64,000 nt of DNA from Anniella stebbinsi (GCA_029215795.1 JARDYH010000002.1:14191001-14255000); one strand, 5' to 3'; shown: positions 52,274-63,670, counted from the first letter of the stretch. Notes: a model not told the origin generated them from the sequence alone. Numbers and translations are program-made.

Positions 52274-53724
52274 TAGGGTGACCATATAGGGCTCCTGTGT
52301 CTTTAACAGTAGTATAGAAAAGGGAATTTCACCAGATGTCATTTGTATGCATACAGCATCCGGTGAAATTCCCTCTTCACAACAGTTAAAGCTGCATGAG
52401 CTATACTAGAGTAACCAGATACAAAAGAGGACAGGGCTCCTGTAGCTTTAACTGTTGTGATGAAGAGGGATTTTCACCAAGTGCTGCATGCATACAAATG
52501 ACAACTGCTGAAATTCTAGGGGTGTGCACCGGATCGGGTCCAATCCACGATCTGGACCCAATCCAGGGGGGAATTTGATACAATTATCCAATTTCCGATC
52601 CCCGCATCTGGATCGTCCGCTCTGATCTGAACCAGTCCGGAAGGACCCAATCTAGTTCGGAAAGGATCAGAGGATCAGACCTCCTCCTGCCCCTCGCCCT
52701 CCTTACCTACCGGGGCCCTCCGCTGCGGATGGCCCCGGCAGGTAAGGAGCAGGATGGGCGGGAGGCGGGAGGTAGGAGAGGGCCCCCACTTACCTGCCGG
52801 GGCGGCCACTTCCCTCCGGTGCGCGGATCTACTGAGAAACAGGATTCACGACAGACGGCCCCAGCAGGTAAGGCGTTGGAGGGGCAGGAGGCGGGAGGCG
52901 GGAGGGGGACAGCCCCGGCAGGTAAGGAGCGGGAGGGGAGGGAGGTGGGAGGCGGAAGGTGGGAGAAGGCCCCCACTTACCTGCCGGGGCGGCCGCTTCC
53001 CTCTGGTGCACGGATCTACTGAGAAACAGGCTTCGCGGACTGCCTCTCAGTAGCGCGCACACCTGGCGCGCTACTGAGAGGCTGGCTGTGAAGCCTGTTT
53101 CTCAGTAGATCTGTGCTCCGGAGGGAAGCAGCCACCCCAGCAGGTAAGGAGCATGACGGGGAGGTGGGAGGGGGCCCCCCACTTATCTGCCAGGGCAGCC
53201 ACTTCCCTCCAGTGCATGGATCTGTTAAGAAACAGGCTTTGCGGCCTGCCTCACAGTAGCGCGCCAGGTGATGATGTCATCACCTGGCGCTCTACTGAGA
53301 ACTAGTCCGCGAAGCCTGTTTCTCAGGAGATTGGACCAGCGGACAGCAGCGGACGGCAGTGAGCCCCCCGGCAGGTAAGGAGTGCAAGTGGGGGGAGGGA
53401 CGGGGGAGTTAGGCCCCCATTCATCTGCCCCCATGTTTTCGCTGTAGGCTTGCATTGGGGAAAGCTTTCTTTCCCCCAATGTAAGGCTATGGTGAAAACA
53501 GCTAAAATGGCTTCCTATCCGAAAATCGGACATCCGGTTTTCGGATCGGAATCGGGGCCGAACCGAACTGGGAAGCCTCCGATCTGATCCGATCCGAAGC
53601 CTTGGTTCCGGTTCCGATCCCGGTTCCGATCCAATCTGGGGGGCATGCACTTCCCTATGAAATTCCCTTTTCTACATAACTGTTAAAGATACAGGAGCCT
53701 TGCTCCTTTCATATGGTCACCCTA
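52274..53724. mobile_element. Family F MITE split by a family A element
   Basis: TAGGGTGACCATATAGG at the left and TTCATATGGTCACCCTA at the right, with the usual inner modules up to CTGCTGAAATTC at 52516. Sequence resumes at 53658 with TGAAATTCCCTTTTC. Removing the insertion leaves about 302 bp. Flanking octamers do not match. Confidence 0.85.
52517..53657. mobile_element. Family A foldback element (1141 bp), exact 8-bp TSD
   Basis: TGAAATTC is repeated exactly at 52509-52516 and 53658-53665, and the duplicated bases are part of the host F element, so the insertion is unambiguous. Ends are TAGGGGTGTGCACC and GCATGCACTTCCCTA. The middle has several CAGGTAAGGAG / CTTACCTGCCGGGGC pairs, the TCTACTGAGAAACAGG module repeated at least four times in both orientations, and the core GGTGATGATGTCATCACC (53266-53283). 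Confidence 0.93.
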
Positions 53725-53807
53725 CTTTAAAGTAGTTGTAGTTTCTGAGGGTATACCCACATCAAGTATGCTGCATTAATGAAATCTTGAAATGACTAAG
53801 GTGGGAA

Positions 53808-54140
53808 TGACCCCCTTTTAAAGCCATCCAAATTGGTGGCCATCACTACATCTTGTGGTAGCAAATTCCATTGTTCAACTATGCACCTTGTTAAGAAGGA
53901 CTTCCACCAATCAGCTTCATGGGATGACTGCGGGTTCTAGTATTACGGGAGAGGGAGAAAAATGTCTCACTATTCACATTCTCCAAACCATGGAAGATTT
54001 TGTACACCTCTATCATGTCTCCCATTAGCCTCTTTCCCCATGCCCCCAAGCTAAACAATCCCAGCTGTTGTAACCTTCCTGCATAGGGGAGATGCTCCAG
54101 CCCCTTGATCATTGTAGTTGCCCTTTTCTGTACTTTCTGG
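53808..54140 (-). pseudogene. CR1 LINE ORF2 C-terminal fragment, minus strand
   Basis: The minus strand frame 54112-53891 reads IKGLEHLPYAGRLQQLGLFS, then GDMIEVYKIFHGLENVNSET and FFSLSRNTRTRSHPMKL. This is the conserved segment C-terminal to the CR1 reverse transcriptase. It then continues into CCATCCAAATTGGTGGCC text as at 42245. 5' truncated; a SINE head is attached at its upstream side. Confidence 0.88.
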
Positions 54141-54193
54141 GACTTTCTGCATGCAACGCATGTGCTCTACCACTGAGCTACAGTCCCTCCCGC
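54140..54193 (-). mobile_element. tRNA-type SINE head fragment, minus strand
   Basis: GCATGTGCTCTACCACTGAG and CTACAGTCCC are the complement of the GTAGCTCAGTGGTAGAGCA A-box region. Confidence 0.7.
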
Positions 54194-54718
54194 TGGTATC
54201 TTATAATAACTCTAGTAAAGTTATCAACTATCATAGGTAGAAGGGGGCAGTCACTATAAGTGGATAATCACCGGAATATTTTTAAAGCAAAAGAATGTGT
54301 GCCTTTGGTATATTCAGAGTGCAGACATATTAAAAAACAACATCAACATCCAGATATATTGTATTCACAATGCAGATATCCCAACTCATCATTTGCATTG
54401 CATTGATACTGTTACCCGCAAGGGGTTTAATTGTTTATGGAATCTTTATCTGCTGGATTTCTCCCCAGATTTCAGGGTTCTGCATTACTGCATATGTTTA
54501 CTGGAGCGGAACCAATTAATATAATATAAGAATCTGCAGATTTTCCTGAATTGTATTTCTAGAATATTGCATGATTATTATTATTTTTAAAATACAAATC
54601 AAAATGAATTGTGTGTGTGTGTGTGTGTGCTTGCAATTAAAAATACATATAGGCGTCGTTTTTTATACACATAAACAAAAAATGATGTTTCACAACATGG
54701 CTCAGATTTTACACACTC
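54194..54718. other. Unassigned sequence with (GT)n
   Basis: (GT)n at about 54610-54629. Family G-like wording (TACACATAAACAAAAAATG) near 54665. No gene. Confidence 0.3.
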
Positions 54719-54719
54719 A

Positions 54720-54954
54720 GGCCTCATCTACACTAAGCAGGATATTGCTCTATGAAAGTGGTATATAAAAGGCAGGAGCCACACCAAGCAGGATATAGTG
54801 GTATGGAAGCAGTATATGGTATGTGTCAATGGGCCCCAACAGTTGTCAGTGCACTTCCAATACCTCTATAAAGCAATAGTGTGGATCCTGGCTTTGATAT
54901 ACCGCTTTCATACCACTTTCGTAGTGCAATATCCTGCTTGGTGTAGATGAGGCC
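54720..54954. mobile_element. Family I palindromic MITE
   Basis: GGCCTCATCTACACTAAGCA at the left pairs with GCTTGGTGTAGATGAGGCC at the right; inner TATAAAAGGCAGGAGCCACA. Same family as 8097 and 58856. Confidence 0.82.
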
Positions 54955-55048
54955 ACAGTTAAAGTATCTATATATGTAGAAGATATCCCAAAATAATGAT
55001 CCGAAAATCGGTTATTTATGGCAGCAATGAAAAAAGTTGTATGTGGAA

Positions 55049-55050
<2 letters not shown>

Positions 55051-55086
<36 letters not shown>
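55051..55086. repeat. (CT)n microsatellite
   Basis: About 17 CT units followed by CCCCCG. Confidence 0.95.
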
Positions 55087-55087
<1 letters not shown>

Positions 55088-55206
55088 CCGCCCTTAAGTT
55101 GCAGAAATCTACCCAGCTCTGTTGCTTTTCCTTTTCCATTTTTTTTCATGGTTTTTCTTCTCAATGTGCATTAGCGTAATGGCCAACAGTGCAGTTACAA
55201 CAGTGC

Positions 55207-56542
55207 AGGGGGCGCGCGGAGGGGGGAGGGGGGCCCTTACCTTTCCGGCCCGGCGGCTCCCGTCCGGCGCCGGCGCCTACTACTCCCAGCAGGCTCCGCG
55301 GCCTGCTCTAGGGTGGCGCGCCGGGTGATGTCATCACCCGGCGCGCTACTCTAGAGCAGGCCGCGGAGCCTGCTGGAAGTAGTAGGCGCCGGCGCCGGAC
55401 GGGAGCCGCCGGGCCGGAAAGGTAAGGAGGGGGTGCGTGGAGGGGAGGAGGGGGAGGGGGGAGGGGGGAGGGGGGCCCTTACCTTTCCGGCCCGGCGGCT
55501 CCCGTCCGGCGCCGGCGCCTACTACTCCCAGCAGGCTCCGCGGCCTGCTCTAGGATGGCGCGCCGGGTGATGTCATCACCCGGCGCGCTACTCTAGAGCA
55601 GGCCGCGGAGCCTGCTGGAAGTAGTAGGCGCCGGCGCCGGACGGGAGCCGCCGGGCCGGAAAGGTAAGGAGGGGGTGCGTGGAGGGGAGGAGGGGGCGGG
55701 GGGAGGGGGGAGGGGGGCCCTTACCTTTCCGGCCCGGCGGCTCCCGTCCGGCGCCGGCGCCTACTACTCCCAGCAGGCTCCGCGGCCTGCTCTAGGATGG
55801 CGCGCCGGGTGATGTCATCACCCGGCGCGCTACTCTAGAGCAGGCCGCGGAGCCTGCTGGAAGTAGTAGGCGCCGGCGCCGGACGGGAGCCGCCGGGCCT
55901 GAAAGGTAAGGAGGGGGTGCGTGGAGGGGAGGAGGGGGCGCGCGGAGGGGGGAGGGGGGCCCTTACCTGCCCGGCCCGGCGGCTCCTGTCCGGCGCCGGC
56001 GCCTACTACTACCAGCAGGCTCCGCGGCCTGCTCCAGGGTGGCGCGCCGGGTGATGTCATCACCCGGCGCGCTACTCGAGAGTAGGCCGCGGAGCCCGCT
56101 GGTAGTAGCCGCCGGCGCCGGACGGGCCGAGAAGGTAAGCAGTGGCGGGGAAGGGGGCTTACCCCCCCCCGGAGCCGTCCGCTTCTATCCGCTGGCGCCC
56201 GCGGGCGCCAGCGGATGGAAGCGGGCGGCCCCAGGGGGGGTAGGGAGCGCGGGGGAGGGGGTTTACCTGCCGGGGCCGTCCACAGCGGACGGCCCCGGGG
56301 GGGGGGAGGGAGTTAGGCCCCCCCTTACCCACCCGCCGCCATTTTTTCCTCATAGACTTGCATTGCAATGCAAGTCTATGGGGAAAAAAATGGCGGCCGA
56401 TCCAAAAATGTACGATTTTTGGGTCGGGATCGGACTCGATCCGGTCCGGGGGGCCTCCGATTTTGTCCGAACCGGTCCGGGACAAAATTGGAGGTCCCGA
56501 TCCGGGTCCCGATCCGATCCGGGGGGTCCGTGCACACCCCTA
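55207..56542. mobile_element. Second four-palindrome family A element, left end missing
   Basis: Reverse-oriented counterpart of 14330-15892. It ends GTCCGTGCACACCCCTA, carries the same 30-bp palindrome (56351-56380), the same GATCCGGTCC arms and four palindromic units. The left outer arm is absent: the sequence passes from unique DNA straight into the G-rich spacer at 55207. No flanking octamer partner for GTCATTAC is seen on the left, which implies deletion or rearrangement. Confidence 0.9.
55236..56139. repeat. Array of four ~190-bp palindromic units (period ~242 bp)
   Basis: Units lie at 55236-55426, 55478-55668, 55720-55910 and 55962-56139, each bounded by CTTACC and AAGGTAAG and centred on GGGTGATGTCATCACCC. 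The first three units are almost identical to each other (same CTACTACTCCCAGCAGG arm), more so than the units of the array at 14730. This points to recent unit amplification or gene conversion. Confidence 0.92.
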
Positions 56543-56854
56543 GTCATTACCTTTAAAGCCCTACATGGTTTGGGTCCAAGTTACCTGCGGGATCGCCTTC
56601 TCCCGTACAATCTGCCCCGCATGCTCAGGTCCTCTGGGAAGAATTTACTTCAGTCAGCCAAAACTAGACTGACAACCATTACCCAGAGGACCTTCTCTTC
56701 TGCCGCTCCTAGACTGTGGAATGGCCTGCCGGGAGAGATTCGCCAACTTAATAGTCTCTCTGACTTTAAGAAAGCCGTAAAGACTGATCTCTTCCGGCAG
56801 GCCTTCCCAGTTGAATTTTAAGATGTCTTTTTATAATGTATTCATTTTATATGC

Positions 56855-56890
<36 letters not shown>

Positions 56891-56960
56891 TGTATTTGTT
56901 GTTGTACTCCACCTCGATCCAGAGGGAGAGGCGGGTAAGAAATAAATTTATGATTATGAT
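56543..56960 (+). pseudogene. L2-clade LINE ORF2 C-terminus and 3' UTR, plus strand
   Basis: Immediately after the foldback end the plus frame reads VITFKALHGLGPSYLRDRLL, then RTFSSAAPRLWNGLPGEIRQ and FKKAVKTDLFRQAF before TAA (56819-56821). It is the same C-terminal region as 34068-34358 but from a different L2 subfamily. The 3' UTR (CTCCACCTCGATCCAGAGGG, GCGGGTAAGAAATAAAT) ends in (ATTATG)n. The frame is intact over ~92 codons. A 260-codon frame running in from the foldback is a chance fusion. Confidence 0.9.
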
Positions 56961-56967
56961 TATGATA

Positions 56968-57032
56968 TCAAGGACTGAACCTGGGATTTCTGCATGCAAA
57001 ACATGTGCTCTACCATTGATCTACAGTCCTAT
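56968..57032 (-). mobile_element. tRNA-type SINE head, minus strand
   Basis: GGACTGAACCTGGGATTTCT and ACATGTGCTCTACCATTGAT are the complements of the B-box and A-box regions. It follows the L2 tail directly. Confidence 0.75.
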
Positions 57033-57960
57033 CAAGACACATGGCTCCTTCAAGGCACATGGAGGCAACACTGAAGTTGGCAGTAGACCTGGCGGACTCT
57101 GCTGGACTGAGTGGGTCCCAGAGTTGGTCTAGTATGATGGATGTTGCTGTTAACAGGGCTGTGTGTGGTGTGTGTGTGTGTGTCTCAAATGATAATATTC
57201 TCCAGATTAGATCTCCTGAGTTTAGAGGATGCATAGCCACAACAGCAAATATGGAGTTCTTGTATCAGGAGTGGAACATCAAAGAAATCTCCACGACGTA
57301 AATGATCCCTAACCATTGGCTATGCTGGGTGGGGCTGACAGGAGATGCAGTCCACTGACATCTGGAGGGGGGGGGCAGCCCTGATCAAATGACTAACAGA
57401 AAAATACATCAGTAGTGACAAGAGATGGAGGGTGAGAGTAAAAGGAGAGCATGAATGAATGAATCTCATTACATACTCCCAATTCATCAAATGCAACCGA
57501 TGGCCACCCCAAAGAGTCTTGCTCACAGAAAGCAGGAGGGACTTTGCCAGGGGGGCTTGAAGGACAGGTGCTAATTAGACATGTGCAAATGATTTGGGGG
57601 GAAGTGCAACTGCCAGGGGAAAGTGTGGGGGGGAGAGCCCCCAGACAGCTTGAACTGCTGTCAGTCAATGATCTCATGTAGTAACAAAAGACTGACTCCA
57701 CATTATTAGGCACTTGAGGTGGTAAGCCTCATGTTTTTAATTTTATAGTTCCTGTAGGCAAGTAAGTGCTCTGATGGATTGGATCCAGCTGGCTTCTATA
57801 CAGAGCCGTTCCCATATTTGTCACCGATTGACTGGATGATCCAATGCACCTGATCTCAGGTCAGCAAATTGTGTTATTTAATCTTAAAGCATGTCCAGAT
57901 GACAGCTTTTGGCATTCCCTGTTGGACACTACAGCCCAGAATTCAAAGCCATGGTTCTGA
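57033..57960. other. Unassigned, with a family M trace
   Basis: 57300-57390 has GCAGTCCACTGACATCTGGAGG, the right arm of a family M MITE. (GT)n at about 57163-57181. No gene recognised; the TACAGTCC-side text near 57030 belongs to the SINE. Confidence 0.35.
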
Positions 57961-57975
57961 AAGTAGACTTTAGCT

Positions 57976-58297
57976 TAGGGTGACCATATACAAAGGAGGA
58001 TAGGGCTCCTATATATTTAACAGTTGCATAGAAAAGGGAATTTCAGCAGGTGTCACTTGTATGAATGCAGCACCAGGTGAAATTCCCTCTTCATCACAAC
58101 AGTTAAAGATGCAGGAGCCCTGCCTAGCATGACCAGATTACAAAAGAGGGCAGGGCTCCTGCAGCTTTAACTGTTGTGATGAAAAGGGAATTTCATCAGG
58201 TGCTGCATGCATACAAGTGACACCTGCTGTAATTCCCTTTTCTATGTAACTGTGAAAGATACAGGAGCCTGGGCCTCCTTTTCAGATGGTCACCCTA
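57976..58297. mobile_element. Family F hAT-like MITE (322 bp)
   Basis: CTTTAGCT (57968-57975) and CTTCAGCT (58298-58305) match at 7 of 8. Ends are TAGGGTGACCATATAC and CAGATGGTCACCCTA. More diverged than the 320-bp group, so older. Confidence 0.9.
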
Positions 58298-58484
58298 CTT
58301 CAGCTGGGGCACTGGTGTACCTTTCCATCAACAGTGGTTTTCCTGATTACCAACCAATTTTCCATCCCATTGATTCATATGAAGAATCAGGAAGCTAGTT
58401 GGCTTGAATGCAAATGTGCCTTCAGAAGTCCATGTGGTTCATCAAACACCTGATGGTTTTTAACAACTCTTTGAGGAGAGACCA

Positions 58485-58806
58485 TAGTGAATTGGTAAGA
58501 CATAAGCTTTGCATGCAGAAGGTCCCTGGTGCATCTTCAGTTAAAGGATAAGGTAATAGGTGGTAAAAAAAGGATATCTGCCTAAGACCCTCAGAGAACT
58601 GTTGTCTGTCAGAATAGATCAGCCTTCCACAAATTGATAGCCTCCAGATGTTTTAGACTTCAACTCTATCAGCCCCAGGCAGTATGGTCTACGCTATTTG
58701 GAATCGTAGTCCAAGACATCTGGAGGACACCAGTTTGAGGAATGCTGGAGTAGACAATACTGGTTTAGATGGACAAATACTGGTATAATCTGGTATAAGG
58801 CACCCT
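58485..58806 (+). mobile_element. tRNA-type SINE split by a family M MITE
   Basis: GCATGCAGAAGGTCCCTGG, TTCAGTTAAAGGATAAGG and CTGCCTAAGACCCTCAGAG belong to the SINE head and body. The body resumes after the MITE at 58617-58747 with GAGTAGACAATACTGG, GATGGAC and GGTATAAGGC. Flanks GAATAGAT/GAGTAGAC match at 6 of 8. Confidence 0.7.
58617..58747. mobile_element. Family M palindromic MITE inside a SINE
   Basis: ATAGCCTCCAGATGTTTTAGAC at the left pairs with GTCCAAGACATCTGGAGGAC at the right around a CAGCCCCAGGCAGTATGG loop. Matches 13068-13178. Confidence 0.75.
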
Positions 58807-58855
58807 TCCCCTGCAGAATCATTTCCCTTCCTCCAACACTTTCAAGGGAGATTAT

Positions 58856-59057
58856 GGTCAGATCTACACCAAGCAGGATATAGTGGTATGAAAACAGTAT
58901 ATAAAAAGCAGGAGCCACACCAAGCAGGATATAGCAGTATACGGTTTGTGTAAATGGGCCCCAACAGTTGTAAATGCAGTAGTATGGCTCCTACCTTTTA
59001 CATACCACTTTCATATTGCTTTCATACTGCTATATCCTGCTTGGTGTAGACCTGGCC
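58856..59057. mobile_element. Family I palindromic MITE
   Basis: GATCTACACCAAGCAGGATA at the left and TATCCTGCTTGGTGTAGACC at the right, with a repeated GCCACACCAAGCAGGATATAG inner start at about 58915. Flanking TAT/TAA suggests a 3-bp duplication, not proven. Confidence 0.82.
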
Positions 59058-59950
59058 TAAGTTTTTGTTTCTTGTATTTTCCTTTCTCATTGTATCATAT
59101 ACACAGTAGTCTGCTGGATATAATTCTTGTTTTTGACCATCTGCTTTAAAAAAAATCATCTTTGCCATTGACTTGATGGTCTCTTCCCAGGGGATAAAAT
59201 AGGTCACTGTTTTATTTCTCCAAACTAGCTAGAAGTAGCTAGTCTGCAACAATCCTCCCTGCACATTTTCGTCATGAGAGTTTTCCCATTATCTCCTGTA
59301 TTCTTATGGAGTGTTGTGACAGATTCCCTATCTGGAACCTGTGGGGAAATTTGCTATTATCTTTGTTATTAATTGCAATATGATTTTATCGTACAGTTAA
59401 CAGCACTGAAATGTTGGCACAAGGAATTGTTAATTACTAAGTAAAAATCCATGAGTCTCGCGTCTCAATCTATCTTGGATTCCTGAGTATCAGCATCCAT
59501 ATATAATATTGTCTTACAATTTCATTTCTACAAAATCTCAAGACATTGGAAGGCAGAAAACTAAACCCGTGGGAGAGGTTCTTAACAATAGTTGCAGGTC
59601 ATTGCAAATAATACACATTTTATGCATACTGCATTTATGAAGTCTGATTTTGACAAACATCCAGTATTCCAATACTCTTTTTTTCCTCTCCACTAGTTCC
59701 ACTTTAGGTAATAGCCACTAGATCACAGGGCTTTAAAACAAATTTATCAAATTCTAGCCATTCTATCAACAACAGCTATTAGATGTGAACTTCCATGCAT
59801 GTACATAGGAAGTATATCTCTCAAGGGCGCCAAATGCTGAGGAATAAATTGTATACATGTGGTGCGGTTAACAACAGAGATCACTCTTACTGCCCCTTTC
59901 TGGTTTAATTGCAGATTCTAGAATGCCTTCAAGGATGACCCCAGCTATGG
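59058..59950. other. Unassigned sequence
   Basis: No recognised gene or repeat; AT-rich. Confidence 0.3.
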
Positions 59951-59951
59951 T

Positions 59952-60315
59952 AAGGGATGGGTGAGAAATTCATCGGGTTCACATTTTTATGTTAGAATAT
60001 GGAATTTGTACCTTCCTGGACTGAGCATGGAACAGAACGTATCTCATTAACAAATGTGTGCCAAAGAATGTGTACATTTGAAAAATGCACACAAAACCAC
60101 TTTTCCTAATAGAAAAAAATATGTATATTTAAGAAAGGAATGCAAATAAAAGTGTACAGTTATAAAAATGTGCATGGAAAATGCTCACATTTCTGTATGT
60201 GTGTGTGTGTGTGGGGGGAGGCCCACAGTCCAATGTGGACCTGGGTTGGAATGAGATTGGTGGCAGAAAATGAGAACCTGGATGAAATTGTGCTCAGCAG
60301 ATTCAGCCATCCCTA
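59952..60315. mobile_element. Family G-like hAT element
   Basis: AAGGGATGGGTGAG at the left and CAGCCATCCCTA at the right. The interior has GTGTACATTTGAAAAATGC, AAATGTGCATGG and a (GT)n at 60197-60213. No matching octamers. Confidence 0.55.
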
Positions 60316-60469
60316 CATAGAGCACATTGCAGTAATCCACTAAGGAAGGTACCAATGGATGCACCACAAAATTCATGCTTCATGTTCCAGCACCATGTAC
60401 TTAACATTGGGAGCTTTCAGCATTGCATTCTACAAAAGTTTTGTACAAAAAAGTGATGTCATGAGAGAC

Positions 60470-60606
60470 TGATGGACTCCCCCACATCCACCCTCCAAGA
60501 CTCCACTCGCCAAGCTGCAGGGCATTCACAGACCCATTCCTAGGGTTAGCGTGAGGGTTAGGGTTAGTCAACCCACCATTGACTATCGTGTCGTCCGAAT
60601 TGAGCC
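60470..60606. mobile_element. Family H fragment
   Basis: ACCCACCATTGACTATCGTG and TCGTCCGAATTGAGCC match the right end of the family H elements at 17105 and 33684. The left part is lost; boundaries approximate. Confidence 0.55.
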
Positions 60607-61397
60607 ACAGAGTTATCAGGAGTGATTGTAATCGATAATCAATCAACCCAGTTGTGACAATTATCACTTTCATTCCTGATCGTCCTTCCTGCCGTTTCAA
60701 AATGATAGACATATTTTGGAAGCATATTTATATTTAGATGCCCTTGTGCAGTTCTTTGAATTTTGGAGAAGGGAAACAGCCATAAACTTTGCAGCAATGT
60801 TGACAGCATTTTAGAGTAGCAATTAGGATTGTGACAACAAAGAAATCAAATTGAATATAGTGCACTGAGGCCTCTCTTACGCTTTCATTGAATTCTGCTG
60901 GACTTTGGTCGATCCTCCATCAACGGCAAGCTTAGCAATTCTGATTATCTTGGCAAACCAATTTGCTGTTGTTCTCCCATTAACAATTTTTTCTTAAGTG
61001 TCATCACGCTCATATGAACGGGGTGGTAGAAACATCTGGGGCTAGGATAGTTCAGATGGCTCCCCAGCAAATGACCAATGTAACAAATCTTTGCCTTCAG
61101 TGGAAAACAATGGTTTCAAATACTTGCTGTTCCGAACAAAACAAGGGGCATATCACTACTACAAATGTATTGGTTTTTGTACCAGTTTAATTGCCATGGC
61201 TTCCCCTCCAAAGGATTCCAGGGATTGTAGACTAGTGAAGTTATTAAAAATACTCAGAAGTCCCTAGGTTAGTTCATAGGACTATAGATCCAGGATTCTC
61301 TGGGGAGAAGTGATGACTATTAAACCAGTTTTCTATCTATGTATGGAATAGATATATGCCCATGGGCTATGAATCTTTACAAGGATTTCACTTTTGT
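60607..61397. other. Unassigned sequence
   Basis: No recognised repeat or gene. Confidence 0.3.
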
Positions 61398-61405
61398 ATT
61401 TGTAG

Positions 61406-61808
61406 TAGGGATGGAAAAGAATGTAATCTCATCTACATTTTTAAGTGAACTGACCAGAATCGAAGTTTCTGAACAAAGATGCAAATCAGAACAATCTTTT
61501 GGATTCTCTGAATTTTGTGATGCAGTTCCTGGCTCAAAAATTGCACACAAAAATGCATATGTTAGATAAAGTGGCATAGACGAAAATGTGTACATTAGGG
61601 AAAGTTGCAGCGGGAAAAAAGCATATGTTAGGGAAAGATGTATATAAAATGTGTGTTAGTGAAAATTGTGTACAAAATAAGTACACATTTTCAGGAATAT
61701 CTTTTTTAAAAAATCACTCACGGATGCAGAAATGGGATTGAATGCATTTATAATGGAATAGATTGAAAACTGTCAGGGAATGAACGTAGGCTGATTCATC
61801 CATCCTTA
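61406..61808. mobile_element. Family G hAT-like element (403 bp)
   Basis: Ends are TAGGGATGG and CATCCATCCTTA. ATTTGTAG (61398-61405) and ATTTGCAA (61809-61816) match at 6 of 8. Repeated ATGTTAG(G/A)-AAAG words inside. Confidence 0.7.
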
Positions 61809-61826
61809 ATTTGCAAAGTGGTATAC

Positions 61827-61827
<1 letters not shown>

Positions 61828-61882
<55 letters not shown>
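61828..61882. repeat. Compound (GT)n(GA)n microsatellite
   Basis: About 12 GT units then about 14 GA units. Confidence 0.95.
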
Positions 61883-61887
<5 letters not shown>

Positions 61888-63200
61888 TGTTTTGTTTTAT
61901 GATATGACTGTTTTATGAAAGATGGTGCTTTAAAGGTGGCATTAGCTAGAAGTAAGGGCTTCACTATTATCGAACACATACATGCTCAATATATGCTGCT
62001 ATCCTTCTGTCCGTGCCTGCTACATAAACATGGAAAATCTAGCTCTTTGCAGAGCCTCTATTCTACCAAAATATTTACATATAAGTGATACTAAAGAGTT
62101 ATCATTCTCTTCATAACTGAATTATAAACGGATTTGCAGCCAGGCTGCTTTTGATGAGGTTTCTCTACGTTGATATAAAGTCAACAGGTTCTCCCCTCAC
62201 ATCCTGCATTTGCCTATGGGCAAATACAGGATTGGCAGAAATGGCTTTCCTTCTGTTAAATATCTCCTGGGATTTGCAACTCTAGGGCTCCTACTTACTT
62301 AGAGCTGGAGGCATATTCACAAGTAGAATACGAAATCCTTTCTTGCTCATTCTTGTTTCTTTCCTTTTTCCTACAAGCCTCGAGAAAGAAGGCGAGAGAA
62401 GAAACAATGGCAAATGCAAGGAAGTTATGTAAATTTATGATGGAACAAGATCGCACACTGTGAATCGTGTTTGCTTAACTCTTTGCCAAAGGGGGAAACT
62501 GCCGAAGTAGCTAATTTGCCACTGATTTTTCACTCGGCTGGTCCAGCCATATATTCAAGCCCATATGTCTGTATATTTCAATATGCATTGAATATTTCTT
62601 ATACAGTTCTCCAACTGTGAGTAAGGTGAGCTTTCTTGACAAGATGCTGCTAGCAGTTGCTAGGGAAATCATGAGAGCCTTCCCTGTCTCCCTCAGGATC
62701 TTTAAAGAATAATGGAGCTTCATGGAAGTCTCCTTCCTCCCTTTTAGTTTCATTTAATGACTCTTGTGCTTGGCATAGGAGCCGTGAACTGGCAGGAGTT
62801 AACTTTATGAAATACCCAAGCCATTGCATGCTCAGGGTCAAGATCCTCCTGCAAGCATGGAGGGGAATAGATAAATGATACATCAGCCCTTGCTATTGGC
62901 ACACAAGATGAAACCACTGCATTGGTTAAGCCTCATAGAGCTTAGTTATTGTCCTTGCCTGGTCAACAAAGCTGTACCTCTTGGGGAATCCACCCCCCCC
63001 CCCATGAAAGAGGCAGAAAAAACAATGTGTCTTTCACAAGGAGAGAGAAAGTTCCCAAAAATAGGGGACAGGATCGAGGACCAGCACTAGTCAGATCAAT
63101 AAGGCAGCTCCTCATGGTCCCTGGGTACCTCTTGCTTGCATCACTACAGACTCCAGATCTAACCTGACTGGTGCACCCAATTCTTAACTGGGGAACACAT
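61883..63200. other. Unassigned; part may be conserved non-coding DNA
   Basis: 62360-62520 is repeat-free with GTTATGTAAATTTATGATGG and TTTGCTTAACTCTTTGCC. A C-run at about 62992-63003. No gene recognised. Confidence 0.25.
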
Positions 63201-63229
63201 ATACCAATCTGTCAATTTCCTTTTCTCTT

Positions 63230-63670
63230 AGTTTCTCATTTTTCCAAACATAAGTACAATTTGACCCGAACTTTGATAAAACAACAACAACTCTAATCTG
63301 AAGTCCAGTTCATTCCAAACTTAGAGATTTGTTTTTAAAGACAAGTCAACACTTTGGGATGAACATTTGTATGCATCTTTTTTTACACATGTCTCCAAAT
63401 GCATGCATTTTGTAGGCAATGTTGCCTAATATACACATCTCTTGCAAGCAATTCCTCTAATATGATGCCTTTTCAAATATTATTTTCACTAATATATGCA
63501 TTTTTGTATGCATGTTTTGATTGGAGATCTGAACTGCAATATTCCAAGATGTGTGACTGTCAAAGGATAACTGAGCTTGGGTTTGCAAATGCATTCAAAA
63601 GTGCAACATTAGGTAGGTTTGCATTAACATGCAAACCAAGCAAATTTCTTCCCCATCTTGATGGTGAGGA
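63230..63670. mobile_element. Family G-like AT-rich element, decayed
   Basis: TTTTCCAAACATAAGTAC, CCAAATGCATGCATTTTG and TATATGCATTTTTGTATG words as in other G copies (compare 44040-44140). Ends not clear; CTTCCCCATC near 63650 may be the decayed right end. Confidence 0.4.

Noticed and set aside
56039..56821. 260-codon open frame on the plus strand
   Set aside because: The first two thirds translate the palindromic foldback arms; only the last ~92 codons are real LINE ORF2. The fusion is fortuitous.
60541..60573. GGGTTAGGGTTAG, an interstitial telomere-like motif
   Set aside because: Only about two units, within a decayed transposon; chance is adequate.
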